Shown: piece after piece, positions 6,002-10,912 of the stretch
Layout of the letters: each line of letters opens with the position of its first letter
Position numbering within the stretch: position 1 is the first letter of the stretch
DNA from: Burkholderiales bacterium
GTDB taxonomy: Bacteria > Pseudomonadota > Gammaproteobacteria > Burkholderiales > Burkholderiaceae_C
Direction: 5' to 3'
NCBI GenBank assembly: GCA_028869035.1
Contig: JAGWTL010000070.1
Location: forward strand, 1 to 10,912
Length of the DNA: 10,912 nucleotides
Made by a program: the position numbers and the translations under genes
Notes under the pieces: model-generated
Seen by the model: only the letters and a program-made list of their open reading frames with translations
Database searches by the model: none
Told to the model about the DNA's origin: nothing

Positions 6002-7435
6002 TCAACTCACCCGGCAGATCTTGAGCATGTTCGTGCCGCCGGGCGAGCCCATGGGTTCGCCGCAGGTGATGGCGTAGACATCGCCGCTTTGCACGATGCC
6101 GCGCGCCTTGAGGTGCTTCTCGGCCTGCTCCAGCGCGGTGTCGCGGTCGGCGCTGGTGTCCATCAGCAAGGGGCTGACGTTGCGGTACAGCGTCATCTTG
6201 CGCTGGGTCGAGACCTTGGGCGTCAGGGCGTAGATCGGGATGTGGATACGGTGGCGGCTCATCCACAGGGCGGTGGAGCCGCTGTCGGTCAGCGCGACGA
6301 TGGCCTTTGCGCCCAGGTGGTAGGCCGTAAACAGGGCCCCCATGGCGATGGACTGGTCGATGCGCGAGAAGGTCTTGCCCAGGAAGTCCGCGTCCAGCTT
6401 GACCTCTTCGGCCGCTTCGGCCGCCACGCAGATGCTGGCCATCTCGATCACGGTTTCCAGCGGGAACTTGCCGGCCGCGGTTTCGGCCGAGGTCATCACC
6501 GCGTCGGTGCCGTCGAGCACGGCGTTGGCCACGTCGCTGACCTCGGCGCGGGTGGGCATGGGGTTGTTGATCATGGACTCCATCATGTGGGTCGCGGTGA
6601 TCACCGTCTTGTCCATCTCGTGCGCCATCTTGATCATGCGCTTTTGCAGGGCCGGCACGGCGGCGTTGCCCACCTCGATGGCCAGGTCGCCGCGGGCCAC
6701 CATGATGCTGTCGCTGGCGCGCAGGATTTCTTCCAGCTTCGGGATGGCCTCGGCGCGCTCGATCTTGGCGATCAGCAGGGGTTTGTGGTTGTACTCGGCC
6801 GCGGCCACGTTGCAGAGCTGGCGCGCCATCTCCATGTCGGTCGCGTTCTGCGGGAAACTCACGGCCACGTAATCGGCCTGAAAGCTCATGGCGGTCTTGA
6901 TGTCCTCCATGTCCTTGGCGGTCAGGGCCGGCGCCGTCAGGCCGCCGCCTTTCTTGTTGATGCCCTTGTTGTTGGACAGCTCGCCGCCCATGGTGACCTT
7001 GCAGTGCACGGCCTGGCCCTTGACGGCTTCGACCTCCATGAGGATCAAACCGTCGTTGAGCAGCAGCAGGTCACCCGGCTTCACGTCCTGCGGCAGCTCC
7101 TTGTAGTCCAGGCCCACGCCGTTGATGTCGCCCGGTTCTGCGCGGCTGGCATCGAGCACGAATTTCTGACCGGTCTTGAGCTGCACCTTGTTCTCGGCGA
7201 ACTTGCCCACACGGATCTTGGGGCCCTGCAGGTCGGCCATGATGCCGACCTCGCGGCCGGCGCGTTTGGCGGCCTCGCGCACCAGGCGGGCGCGGTCGAT
7301 ATGGTCCTGGGCCTTACCGTGGCTGAAGTTCAGTCGGACCATGTTGACCCCGGCACGGATCATCTGTTCGAGCAGGGCCGGGTCGCTGGAGGCGGGGCCG
7401 AGGGTGGCAACGATCTTGGTCGCACGACGCGTCAT
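6002..7435 (-). CDS. pyk: Pyruvate kinase
   Basis: Pyruvate kinase transfers phosphate from PEP to ADP, giving pyruvate and ATP, the last step of glycolysis. The 477-residue length is typical for bacterial enzymes. Visible motifs in order are TKIVATLGPASSDP (7-20), the substrate-binding NMVRLNFSHG, MADLQGPKIRVGKF, the B-domain region with LLLLNDGLI, the active-site IAKIERAEAIP, VARGDLAIEVG (Mg/PEP-binding acidic residues), ATHMMESM and TSAETAAGKFP. A C-terminal allosteric-type domain follows (about 345-477). The ATG at 7433-7435 is set by the best Shine-Dalgarno in the window, AAGGAG at 7444-7449, 8 nt away. pgk ends 108 bp upstream with a hairpin between, and the pyk leader carries an inverted repeat, so separate regulation is plausible. 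Confidence 0.97.
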   Translation of the reverse strand: MTRRATKIVATLGPASSDPALLEQMIRAGVNMVRLNFSHGKAQDHIDRARLVREAAKRAGREVGIMADLQGPKIRVGKFAENKVQLKTGQKFVLDASRAEPGDINGVGLDYKELPQDVKPGDLLLLNDGLILMEVEAVKGQAVHCKVTMGGELSNNKGINKKGGGLTAPALTAKDMEDIKTAMSFQADYVAVSFPQNATDMEMARQLCNVAAAEYNHKPLLIAKIERAEAIPKLEEILRASDSIMVARGDLAIEVGNAAVPALQKRMIKMAHEMDKTVITATHMMESMINNPMPTRAEVSDVANAVLDGTDAVMTSAETAAGKFPLETVIEMASICVAAEAAEEVKLDADFLGKTFSRIDQSIAMGALFTAYHLGAKAIVALTDSGSTALWMSRHRIHIPIYALTPKVSTQRKMTLYRNVSPLLMDTSADRDTALEQAEKHLKARGIVQSGDVYAITCGEPMGSPGGTNMLKICRVS

Positions 7436-7443
7436 GTATCAGT

Positions 7444-7449
7444 CTCCTT
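7444..7449 (-). promoter_or_regulatory. Shine-Dalgarno site of pyk
   Basis: AAGGAG on the minus strand, 8 nt upstream of the pyk ATG, is the strongest ribosome-binding site seen in the window and fixes the pyk start. It abuts the left arm of the inverted repeat at 7450-7487, so folding of that repeat or protein binding could affect translation or early transcription. Confidence 0.75.
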
Positions 7450-7487
7450 TGTAACTTAGTTTCCATTCTGACATGAAATTAGTTACA
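7450..7487. promoter_or_regulatory. Imperfect inverted repeat in the pyk leader (candidate operator)
   Basis: The plus strand shows TGTAACTTAGTTTC at 7450-7463 and GAAATTAGTTACA at 7475-7487, near-perfect inverted arms separated by 11 bp. The left arm contains its own small palindrome, AACT-T-AGTT. The AT-rich block stands out against the GC-rich background and sits immediately before the pyk ribosome-binding site, where a promoter and operator are expected. It is loosely like TGTA...TACA boxes bound by RpiR-family carbon regulators such as HexR, but the match is not exact and I do not assign a regulator. Confidence 0.45.
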
Positions 7488-7502
7488 CCGGGACAACAAG
7501 AT

Positions 7503-7526
7503 GCAAGGGCCCGTCGGGGCCGTTGC
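7503..7526 (-). terminator. Hairpin downstream of pgk (possible terminator)
   Basis: On the minus strand, 17 bp after the pgk stop, GCAA-C-GGCCC pairs with GGGCC-C-TTGC around a CGAC loop. This gives a 5-bp GC core, one C-C mismatch and 4 outer pairs. ATCTTGTTGT follows, T-rich but not an uninterrupted tract. It may terminate the pgk transcript before pyk at moderate efficiency. Confidence 0.45.
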
Positions 7527-7543
7527 ACGACGGCCGGTGCGGC

Positions 7544-8806
7544 TCAGCCCCGGGCGCGCCGCGCCAGGATCTCGAAAGCCGGCAGGGTCTTGCCCTCCAG
7601 CACCTCCAGGAAGGCGCCGCCGCCCGTGGAGATGTAGCCCACCTGCTGCTCGATGCCGTACTTGGCGATCGCTGCCAGGGTGTCGCCCCCGCCCGCGATG
7701 CTGAAGGCGCTCGATTCGGCGATCGCCTTGGCAATTTCTTTCGTGCCGTTCTCGAAGGCCGCAAACTCGAACACCCCCACCGGGCCGTTCCAGACGATGG
7801 TGCCGGCGGCCTTCAATTGCAGGGCCAGTTTCTTCGCGGTTTCGGGCCCGATGTCCAGGATCAGGTCGTCATCCGCCACCTCGCTGGCCCGCTTGACCGT
7901 GGCCTTGGCGTCGGCCCTGAATTCCTTGGCGGTGACCACGTCCACCGGGATCGGCACTTCGGCCCCACGGGCTTTCATGATGTCGATGACGGCCCGGGCC
8001 TCGCCCAGCAGATCGGGTTCGGCCAGGCTCTTGCCGATCTTCAGGCCCGCGGCCAGCATGAAGGTGTTGGCGATGCCGCCGCCGACGATGAGCTGGTCCA
8101 CCTTGGCAGCCAGGCTCTTGAGGATGGTGAGCTTGGTGCTGACCTTGGAGCCGGCCACGATGGCCACCAGCGGGCGCTTGGGCGCCTGCAGGGCCTGGCC
8201 GATGGCGTCCATCTCGGCCGCCAGCAGGGGGCCGGCGCAGGCGGTTTGGGCGTACTGGGCGATGCCGTAGGTGCTGGCTTCGGCGCGGTGCGCGGTGCCG
8301 AAGGCGTCGTGCACGAAGATGTCGCACAGGGCGGCCATCTTGCGGGCCAGTTCTTCGCTGTTCTTCTTCTCGCCCTTGTTCAAACGGCAGTTCTCCAGCA
8401 GGACGAGCTGGCCGGGGGCGACGTTCACGCCTCCCGTCCAGTTGGAAACCAGGGGCACCTCGCGGCCCAGCAACTCGGCCATGCGCAGCGCCACCGGGGC
8501 CAGGCTGTCCTCGGGCTTGAACTCACCCTCGGTGGGGCGACCCAGATGGGAGGTGACCATCACGGCAGCCCCGGCATCCAGCGCCATCCGGAGGCAGGGC
8601 AGGCTGGCGCGGATGCGGGTGTCTTCGGTGATGCGACCGGCATCGTCCCAGCCGTCGCCGGGCCGCCCCAAGACGGCTGCGCCCCCCTCGGGGGGGCAGC
8701 GAAGCGTGGGGGGGAGCATAGGCACGTTGAGGTCGGCGCGGATGAACACGCGCTGGCCGCGGGCCTTGCCCTGCTCGCACAGGGTCTCGAATCGGAGGAA
8801 GTTCAT
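7544..8806 (-). CDS. pgk: Phosphoglycerate kinase with an in-frame repeat-derived insertion
   Basis: PGK reversibly transfers phosphate from 1,3-bisphosphoglycerate to ADP. The protein has 420 residues, whereas bacterial PGKs of this type are near 390-397. The N-domain shows RVFIRADLNVP (19-29, substrate-binding Asp25 and Asn27), TEDTRIRAS, TSHLGRPTEG, and FGTAHRAEAS. The C-domain shows AGSKVSTK, GGGIANTF, NGPVGVFEF, GGGDTLAAI and STGGGAFLE, so every hallmark is present. Residues 30-53, rich in Pro, Gly, Arg and Leu, have no counterpart in ordinary PGK and are encoded by a palindromic repeat (8648-8719). Without them the family sequence NVP-(Q)DDAG-ITEDTRI would be continuous. The insertion keeps the frame. 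The ATG at 8804-8806 fits the family start (MNFLRFETL); no strong Shine-Dalgarno precedes it. Activity is expected because the insertion falls at a variable loop, but this is inferred. Confidence 0.95.
   Translation of the reverse strand: MNFLRFETLCEQGKARGQRVFIRADLNVPMLPPTLRCPPEGGAAVLGRPGDGWDDAGRITEDTRIRASLPCLRMALDAGAAVMVTSHLGRPTEGEFKPEDSLAPVALRMAELLGREVPLVSNWTGGVNVAPGQLVLLENCRLNKGEKKNSEELARKMAALCDIFVHDAFGTAHRAEASTYGIAQYAQTACAGPLLAAEMDAIGQALQAPKRPLVAIVAGSKVSTKLTILKSLAAKVDQLIVGGGIANTFMLAAGLKIGKSLAEPDLLGEARAVIDIMKARGAEVPIPVDVVTAKEFRADAKATVKRASEVADDDLILDIGPETAKKLALQLKAAGTIVWNGPVGVFEFAAFENGTKEIAKAIAESSAFSIAGGGDTLAAIAKYGIEQQVGYISTGGGAFLEVLEGKTLPAFEILARRARG
8648..8719 (-). repeat. Palindromic repeat inserted in frame within pgk, copy B
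   Basis: This 72-bp block encodes PGK residues 30-53. It contains a perfect 7-bp stem GCCCCCC/GGGGGGC with a 3-nt loop (8681-8697). A second, 8-bp stem CAGCCGTC/GACGGCTG pairs 8649-8656 with 8672-8679. An ACGCTTCGC segment (8699-8707) precedes them in coding direction. The same ordered parts occur in the intergenic copy at 3766-3846: ACGCTTCGC, C-run/G-run hairpin, GAGGGG-CGCA, closing stem. Two 7-base G/C runs (8690-8696, 8708-8714) lie in it. No target-site duplication is obvious at the edges. The protein-level boundaries come from comparison with canonical PGK and may be off by a codon. Confidence 0.82.
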
Positions 8807-8838
8807 GGGGACTGGACGCAGAGTTTGGAAACGGGGGC

Positions 8839-8866
8839 GCGGGTCTGAAACCCGCAGGTAACCCGC
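8839..8866 (-). promoter_or_regulatory. pgk leader with mutually exclusive hairpins
   Basis: On the minus strand two copies of GCGGGTT (8866-8860 and 8855-8849), 11 bp apart, precede one complementary ACCCGC (8844-8839). Either copy can pair with the single partner, and the nearer one gives a 6-bp stem with a 5-nt loop. Alternative pairing in a leader 30-60 nt before the start codon could affect translation or early termination. No known riboswitch is recognised here. Confidence 0.35.
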
Positions 8867-8867
8867 A

Positions 8868-8873
8868 ATTTTA
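8868..8873 (-). promoter_or_regulatory. Candidate -10 element (TAAAAT) for pgk
   Basis: TAAAAT on the minus strand, 61 bp upstream of the pgk ATG, is followed by TGCGGG. A TTGGCG upstream (8899-8894) would be a -35 but the spacing is 20 bp, too long for a good promoter. The hexamer is shared with the purE and fba upstream regions. Low confidence. Confidence 0.25.
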
Positions 8874-8903
8874 GGCGGCCGCGCCCGCCGCTTCGCCAAC
8901 CGC

Positions 8904-8916
8904 CCGCCTTCGGCGG
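8904..8916 (-). terminator. Short hairpin after azlD
   Basis: On the minus strand CCGCC-GAA-GGCGG forms a 5-bp stem with a 3-nt loop, 8 bp after the azlD stop codon. It is followed by more GC-rich sequence with partial self-complementarity and no T-tract. It may be a weak terminator or a remnant of a GC-rich repeat; the evidence does not decide between them. Confidence 0.3.
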
Positions 8917-8924
8917 ATAAGGGC

Positions 8925-9272
8925 TCACCAGCCCAGGCCCAGGTGCAGCGGCAGGTACACCGCCGTGCCGACCACGATGGTGCCCAGCATGGCCCAGGAA
9001 CTCTGTTGGCGCCAGAAGTACCAGGCGGCCCCGGCCATCACGGCAAACAGGCGCGCATCCTGCCAGGTCTGGATCAGATGGCCCTGGCTCATGACCATCT
9101 CGGGCACGATCACGGCCGAAAGCGCCGCGATCGGCGCGTACTGCAAGCCGCGCTGGGCCCAGTGCGGCAGGCTCCAGGGTTTGCTGGAGATGAAGAAAAA
9201 GGCGCGTGTGATGACGGTCACCGCGGCCAGGCCAAGGATGACACCCAGGGTCCAGAGATCGGTTTCCTTCAT
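8925..9272 (-). CDS. azlD: AzlD-family branched-chain amino-acid exporter, small subunit
   Basis: This 115-residue, very hydrophobic protein has about four predicted membrane helices. They fall near residues 8-29 (LGVILGLAAVTVITRAFFF), 45-65 (YAPIAALSAVIVPEMVM), 73-88 (ARLFAVMAGAAWYFW) and 93-112. The ITRAFFFIS segment and overall size are typical of AzlD, the small partner of AzlC in inner-membrane export of branched-chain amino acids (BrnE/YgaH-like). The ATG overlaps the azlC TGA as ATGA (9269-9272), with a GGGAGG-like Shine-Dalgarno a few bases upstream inside azlC. Co-translation with azlC in a two-subunit complex is therefore likely. A longer frame upstream overlaps azlC in another frame and is rejected. 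The actual substrate is not determined by sequence. Confidence 0.88.
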   Translation of the reverse strand: MKETDLWTLGVILGLAAVTVITRAFFFISSKPWSLPHWAQRGLQYAPIAALSAVIVPEMVMSQGHLIQTWQDARLFAVMAGAAWYFWRQQSSWAMLGTIVVGTAVYLPLHLGLGW

Positions 9273-10003
9273 CGCCCCTCCCCGAGCCTGAAAGGCGGCG
9301 TTTTCTCGAGCAGCAGGCACAGGGCCACCGCGGCGGCGATCGCCACCACGATGTTGAGCTTGAAGGGCAGGGCGAAAGCGGCCACCGCCGCCGCCCCGGC
9401 CACGCCGGCAGAGACCACCCGCAGCGGACTGCTGGCCAGCGAAAGGCTCACACCCAGCAGGGCCAGGATGCCCGCGAAACCCAGGCCCCAGTGCGCGGGC
9501 ACCGCATGCGCCAGGAAGATGCCCAGCAGGCTGGCCAGCTGCCAGCTGCTCCAGTTGATGGTGCAGCCGCCCAGCAGATAGGCCAGCTGGCTCTGCCGCT
9601 CCACATCCGTCAGCGGCGGGTGGTGGTAGCGCTTGGTGAACATGACGTAGCTGATATCGGCCGTGACGTAACCGGCCAGCAGACGCCAGCGCCGCGGCAG
9701 GTGCATGAGGTAGGGCCGCATGTGCGCGCTGAAGACCACGAAGCGCAGGTTCACGCAAAAGCCTGTGGCCCAGATCACCAGCACGGGGGCGCCGGCCGCG
9801 ATCAGCGGTATGGCCGCGAGCTGCGAGCTGCCGGCATAGACCAGCAGCGTCATGGCGATGGCCTCGAACAGGCTCATGCCGGACTTGATCATGGCCACGC
9901 CGGTCATCATGCCCCAGGCACCCAGGCCGGGCGCTACCGAGCTCATGTCCTGCATGCCCTGGCGAAATTCCGGGTGCCGGACAATCTGGCGCAGGCTGCT
10001 CAT
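9269..10003 (-). CDS. azlC: AzlC-family branched-chain amino-acid exporter, large subunit
   Basis: A 244-residue inner-membrane protein of the AzlC (BrnF/YgaZ-like) family. After a short polar N terminus with the HPEFRQGMQDM segment, hydrophobic helices contain GMMTGVAMIKSGMSL and the family signature YAGSSQLAAIPL (about residues 56-67). NLRFVVFSAHMRPYL follows, and then more helices up to the basic C-terminal tail. With AzlD it is expected to export valine, leucine or isoleucine analogues, or related amino acids. The ATG at 10001-10003 lies 3 bp after the fmt stop, with a GGGGG stretch about 9 nt upstream within fmt, so it probably shares the fmt transcript. It overlaps azlD by 4 bp. The family call is firm; the transported substrate is inferred. 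Confidence 0.92.
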   Translation of the reverse strand: MSSLRQIVRHPEFRQGMQDMSSVAPGLGAWGMMTGVAMIKSGMSLFEAIAMTLLVYAGSSQLAAIPLIAAGAPVLVIWATGFCVNLRFVVFSAHMRPYLMHLPRRWRLLAGYVTADISYVMFTKRYHHPPLTDVERQSQLAYLLGGCTINWSSWQLASLLGIFLAHAVPAHWGLGFAGILALLGVSLSLASSPLRVVSAGVAGAAAVAAFALPFKLNIVVAIAAAVALCLLLEKTPPFRLGEGR

Positions 10004-10006
10004 GAC

Positions 10007-10912
10007 TCAGGCCCCCAGCACGGCACCGGCCGGCAAGGCAAAACCCCGCAGGAAATCAGCTGCCGGCAGGCGTTTGCCGCCGGCGCGTTGCAGCTCCGTC
10101 AGGCGCAACACGTCCTCACCGCATTGCACGGTGATGCCCCCGGCGCCCGCCAGCAACACCGTGCCCGGCACCTTGCCACCGGAGCGGCCGGGCTCGACCC
10201 GGCCCTGCCAGAGCTTGATGGACTCACCCTGCCAGGCCGTGGCCGCACCGGGGAAAGGGTTAAAAGCCCGGATCCGGCGTTCGATCACGGAGGCCGGCTG
10301 CGCCCAGTTCACGGCGGCCTCTTGTTTCTCGATCTTGGGCGCATAAGTCACGCCCTCGGCCGGCTGTGCCACGGGCCGCAGGCCGCCACAGGCCGCCAGT
10401 TCCAGTGCCTCCACAACCAAACGACCGCCCAGGACGGCCAGCCGGTCGTGCAGGCTGCCCGTACTGTCGTTTGCAGCGATCGTCAGGCGCCCCGCCAGCA
10501 GCATGTCGCCCGTGTCCAGCCCAGCGTCCATCTGCATGATGGTGACGCCGGTCTCGTCGTCACCGGCTTCGATGGCGCGTTGAATGGGCGCCGCGCCGCG
10601 CCAGCGCGGCAGCAGGGAGGCATGGATGTTGAGGCAACCGAGTCGCGGCAGCTCCAGGACCCATTGCGGCAGGATCAGGCCATAGGCGGCCACGACCATG
10701 ACATCATGCGGCGTGGCGCGGATCAACGCATGGGCGTCGCGCGCAATGTCGGGATATTTGCCATCGAGCCGCAGCGACACCGGCTGCGCCACCTCGATGC
10801 CGTGCGCCAGCGCAAGCTGCTTGACGGCAGATGCATGCAGCTGCATGCCGCGTCCGGCAGGGCGGTCGGGCTGCGTCAACACGAGCGGCACCTGCATGCC
10901 GGCATCGAGCAG
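10007..10912 (-). CDS. fmt: Methionyl-tRNA formyltransferase (5' end outside window)
   Basis: FMT transfers a formyl group from 10-formyl-tetrahydrofolate to initiator Met-tRNA. The visible 301 residues begin LLDAGMQVPLVLTQPDRPAG; the frame continues to the window edge, so roughly 20 N-terminal residues are missing and the internal ATG at 10897 is not the start. The catalytic-domain motif LNIHASLLPRWRGAAPI carries the conserved Asn and His, and the catalytic Asp follows in GVTIMQMDAGLDTGDML. The C-terminal OB-like tRNA-binding domain begins near RIRAFNPFPGAAT and ends in FLRGFALPAGAVLGA. azlC begins 3 bp after the stop. In many bacteria fmt is paired with def, which would lie beyond the right edge here. 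Confidence 0.96.
   Translation of the reverse strand: MLDAGMQVPLVLTQPDRPAGRGMQLHASAVKQLALAHGIEVAQPVSLRLDGKYPDIARDAHALIRATPHDVMVVAAYGLILPQWVLELPRLGCLNIHASLLPRWRGAAPIQRAIEAGDDETGVTIMQMDAGLDTGDMLLAGRLTIAANDSTGSLHDRLAVLGGRLVVEALELAACGGLRPVAQPAEGVTYAPKIEKQEAAVNWAQPASVIERRIRAFNPFPGAATAWQGESIKLWQGRVEPGRSGGKVPGTVLLAGAGGITVQCGEDVLRLTELQRAGGKRLPAADFLRGFALPAGAVLGA

Noticed and set aside
6089..7459. Long plus-strand open frame (456 codons) opposite pyk
   Set aside because: It lies antisense to a clear pyruvate kinase. Its composition (His, Gly, Val, Leu-rich) is the mirror of GC-rich codon bias, and it shows no recognisable domain.
7544..8806. pgk as a frameshifted or broken gene because of its unusual N-terminal stretch
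   Set aside because: The frame is continuous, all catalytic motifs on both sides are intact, and the extra block is a whole number of codons, so it is an in-frame insertion rather than a pseudogene.
7523..8848. Long plus-strand open frame (441 codons) opposite pgk
   Set aside because: Antisense shadow of PGK. The intact PGK motifs on the minus strand explain the stretch.
9273..9758. Extended azlD frame overlapping azlC
   Set aside because: The residues are an out-of-frame reading of azlC. The ATGA overlap and hydrophobic AzlD sequence fix the start at 9272.

Overview
This 10.9-kb, GC-rich window looks like a chromosomal housekeeping region of a betaproteobacterium, most likely Burkholderiales, family Comamonadaceae (Acidovorax, Variovorax or Rhodoferax-like). 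The reasons are the protein sequences, the gene order fmt-azlC-azlD-pgk-pyk-fba-purC with purE-purK-sua5 next to a thioredoxin/TPR gene, and a GC-rich palindromic repeat typical of intergenic regions in that family. The assignment is from memory of the families, not from a search.

Layout from left to right. Positions 1-93 (+) are the 3' end of a SemiSWEET-type small sugar transporter, convergent with the next unit. Positions 105-2768 (-) hold a tight purE-purK-sua5 operon: two purine steps, then the t6A37 tRNA-modification enzyme. Positions 2805-3764 (+) hold a CnoX/YbbN-like thioredoxin-TPR protein, divergent from purE across only 36 bp. Positions 3765-3877 are a convergent spacer filled by three hairpins of a repeat element. 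Positions 3878-8806 (-) carry purC, class II fructose-bisphosphate aldolase, pyruvate kinase and phosphoglycerate kinase, in transcription order pgk-pyk-fba-purC. Each gene has its own leader, and there is a textbook terminator between fba and purC. Positions 8925-10912 (-) hold fmt (5' end outside the window), azlC and azlD, which are closely packed or overlapping.

Functionally, the window combines lower glycolysis/gluconeogenesis (fba, pgk, pyk), three purine steps from AIR to SAICAR (purK, purE, purC), translation functions (fmt, sua5), a branched-chain amino-acid exporter (azlCD) and a protein-quality-control thioredoxin. No stretch longer than about 120 bp lacks a gene. I see no tRNA, rRNA, CRISPR, prophage or transposase.

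The most notable observation is in pgk. A roughly 72-bp copy of the lineage's palindromic intergenic repeat sits in frame inside the coding sequence, directly after the conserved RADLNVP substrate-binding segment. It adds about 23 residues to an otherwise canonical PGK. A related copy lies in the purC/cnoX convergent spacer. This resembles the in-frame palindromic elements of Rickettsia. Other points worth a look are a palindromic pyk leader sharing a GTAACT motif with direct repeats upstream of fba, alternative hairpins in the pgk leader, and a possible purC promoter that reads through the fba terminator.
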